Shown piece after piece: positions 63,905 to 64,000 of a DNA stretch of 64,000 nucleotides. The notes beneath the pieces were generated by a model, which searched no databases, was not told the DNA's origin, and saw only the letters and a list, made by a program, of their open reading frames with translations. Position 1 is the first letter of the stretch. Every line of letters begins with the position of its first letter. The stretch comes from Aneurinibacillus thermoaerophilus. GTDB taxonomy: Bacteria > Bacillota > Bacilli > Aneurinibacillales > Aneurinibacillaceae. Made by a program: the position numbers and the translations under genes. The stretch covers positions 18,848 through 82,847 of the forward strand of contig NZ_FNDE01000013.1 of the NCBI RefSeq assembly GCF_900099925.1. Reading direction: 5' to 3'.

Positions 63905-64000
63905 GTACATGATGTACCCCAAGCTATCCCCGCAGTTCCTGTGGTTTTTGACAATATGCGTTGAAATCTTTTGCAAGTAGTCTTCTCGAGCATTTGCAAT
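63902..64000 (-). pseudogene. Internally deleted TnpB remnant (IS200/IS605 family), continues beyond the right edge
   Basis: The minus-strand frame entering at 64000 reads IANAREDYLQKISTHIVKNH, the conserved TnpB segment just before the RuvC glutamate motif (IEDL), then jumps to RNCGDSLGYIMY and a TAA stop. The catalytic Glu and Asp motifs and the zinc-finger region, about 150 residues in intact proteins, are missing. This indicates a deletion joining the middle of the gene to its end. The N-terminal part lies outside the window. Confidence 0.65.

Noticed and set aside
63407..63964. Plus-strand frame of 185 codons spanning the right end
   Set aside because: Runs antisense through ywlE and the transposon end; no domain.

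Overview
The window is 64 kb of a Gram-positive, endospore-forming, flagellated bacterium of the order Bacillales. Evidence seen directly: sporulation genes (spoIID, spoIIQ, spoIIID), mbl, basal-body genes flhO/flhP, an 11-subunit nuo operon, an atp operon in Bacillus order, S-layer-homology (SLH) proteins and AAGGAGG-type ribosome binding sites. The SLH proteins together with the nuo operon and the SPOCS-domain spore proteins suggest a Paenibacillaceae-type genus such as Aneurinibacillus or Brevibacillus; this is inference and I did not identify a species. Almost every gene is on the minus strand, so the text below follows transcription from high to low coordinates. The only convincing plus-strand gene is a low-molecular-weight phosphatase at 42.9 kb.

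64.0-50.9 kb: the right edge holds an internally deleted IS200/IS605-type TnpB remnant with its structured right end. Next come a protein-arginine phosphatase with an unusual coiled-coil insert (ywlE), a sensor-less chemotaxis receptor, rpiB, ywlG, glyA, upp and mnaA (UDP-GlcNAc 2-epimerase). Then follow two related SPOCS-domain proteins likely to belong to the spore surface, a large exported phosphodiester glycosidase anchored by SLH domains, and a thiolase. 50.9-43.5 kb: the complete F1Fo ATP synthase operon (atpZ/I/B/E/F/H/A/G/D/C). 42.9-32.8 kb: the nuoABCDHIJKLMN operon, without nuoEFG. 32.6-22.8 kb: ywzB, ywmB, murA, a BCCT transporter, spoIID, spoIIQ, spoIIID, mbl, flhO, flhP and a small EpuA-type membrane protein. 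22.6-20.9 kb: an alaR-alaT-like regulator/aminotransferase pair.

20.3-0 kb: one large surface-polysaccharide locus. It opens with a Wzz/tyrosine-kinase/PHP-phosphatase module. A GC-rich structured RNA follows at the place where the eps-associated antitermination RNA (EAR) sits in Bacillus eps operons. Then come genes resembling WbpB, WbpE and WbpA, which suggest a 2,3-diacetamido uronic acid precursor, then a structured 312-nt gap, a glycosyltransferase, an acyltransferase, and EpsL/EpsN/EpsC-like priming and bacillosamine-type genes. The locus ends with a MacB-type ABC exporter preceded by a 55-codon ORF that overlaps the ATPase start, an SLH protein, a second Wzz, a pectate-lyase-like beta-helix protein, the flippase Wzx and a Wzy/WaaL-type polymerase or ligase cut by the left edge.

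The less explained signals are the TnpB scar, the EAR candidate, the YwlE insert, the paired SPOCS proteins, the overlapping 55-codon ORF, an atp promoter embedded in a terminator-like hairpin, and a 47-bp intergenic sequence present twice. No tRNA, rRNA or CRISPR array was recognised.
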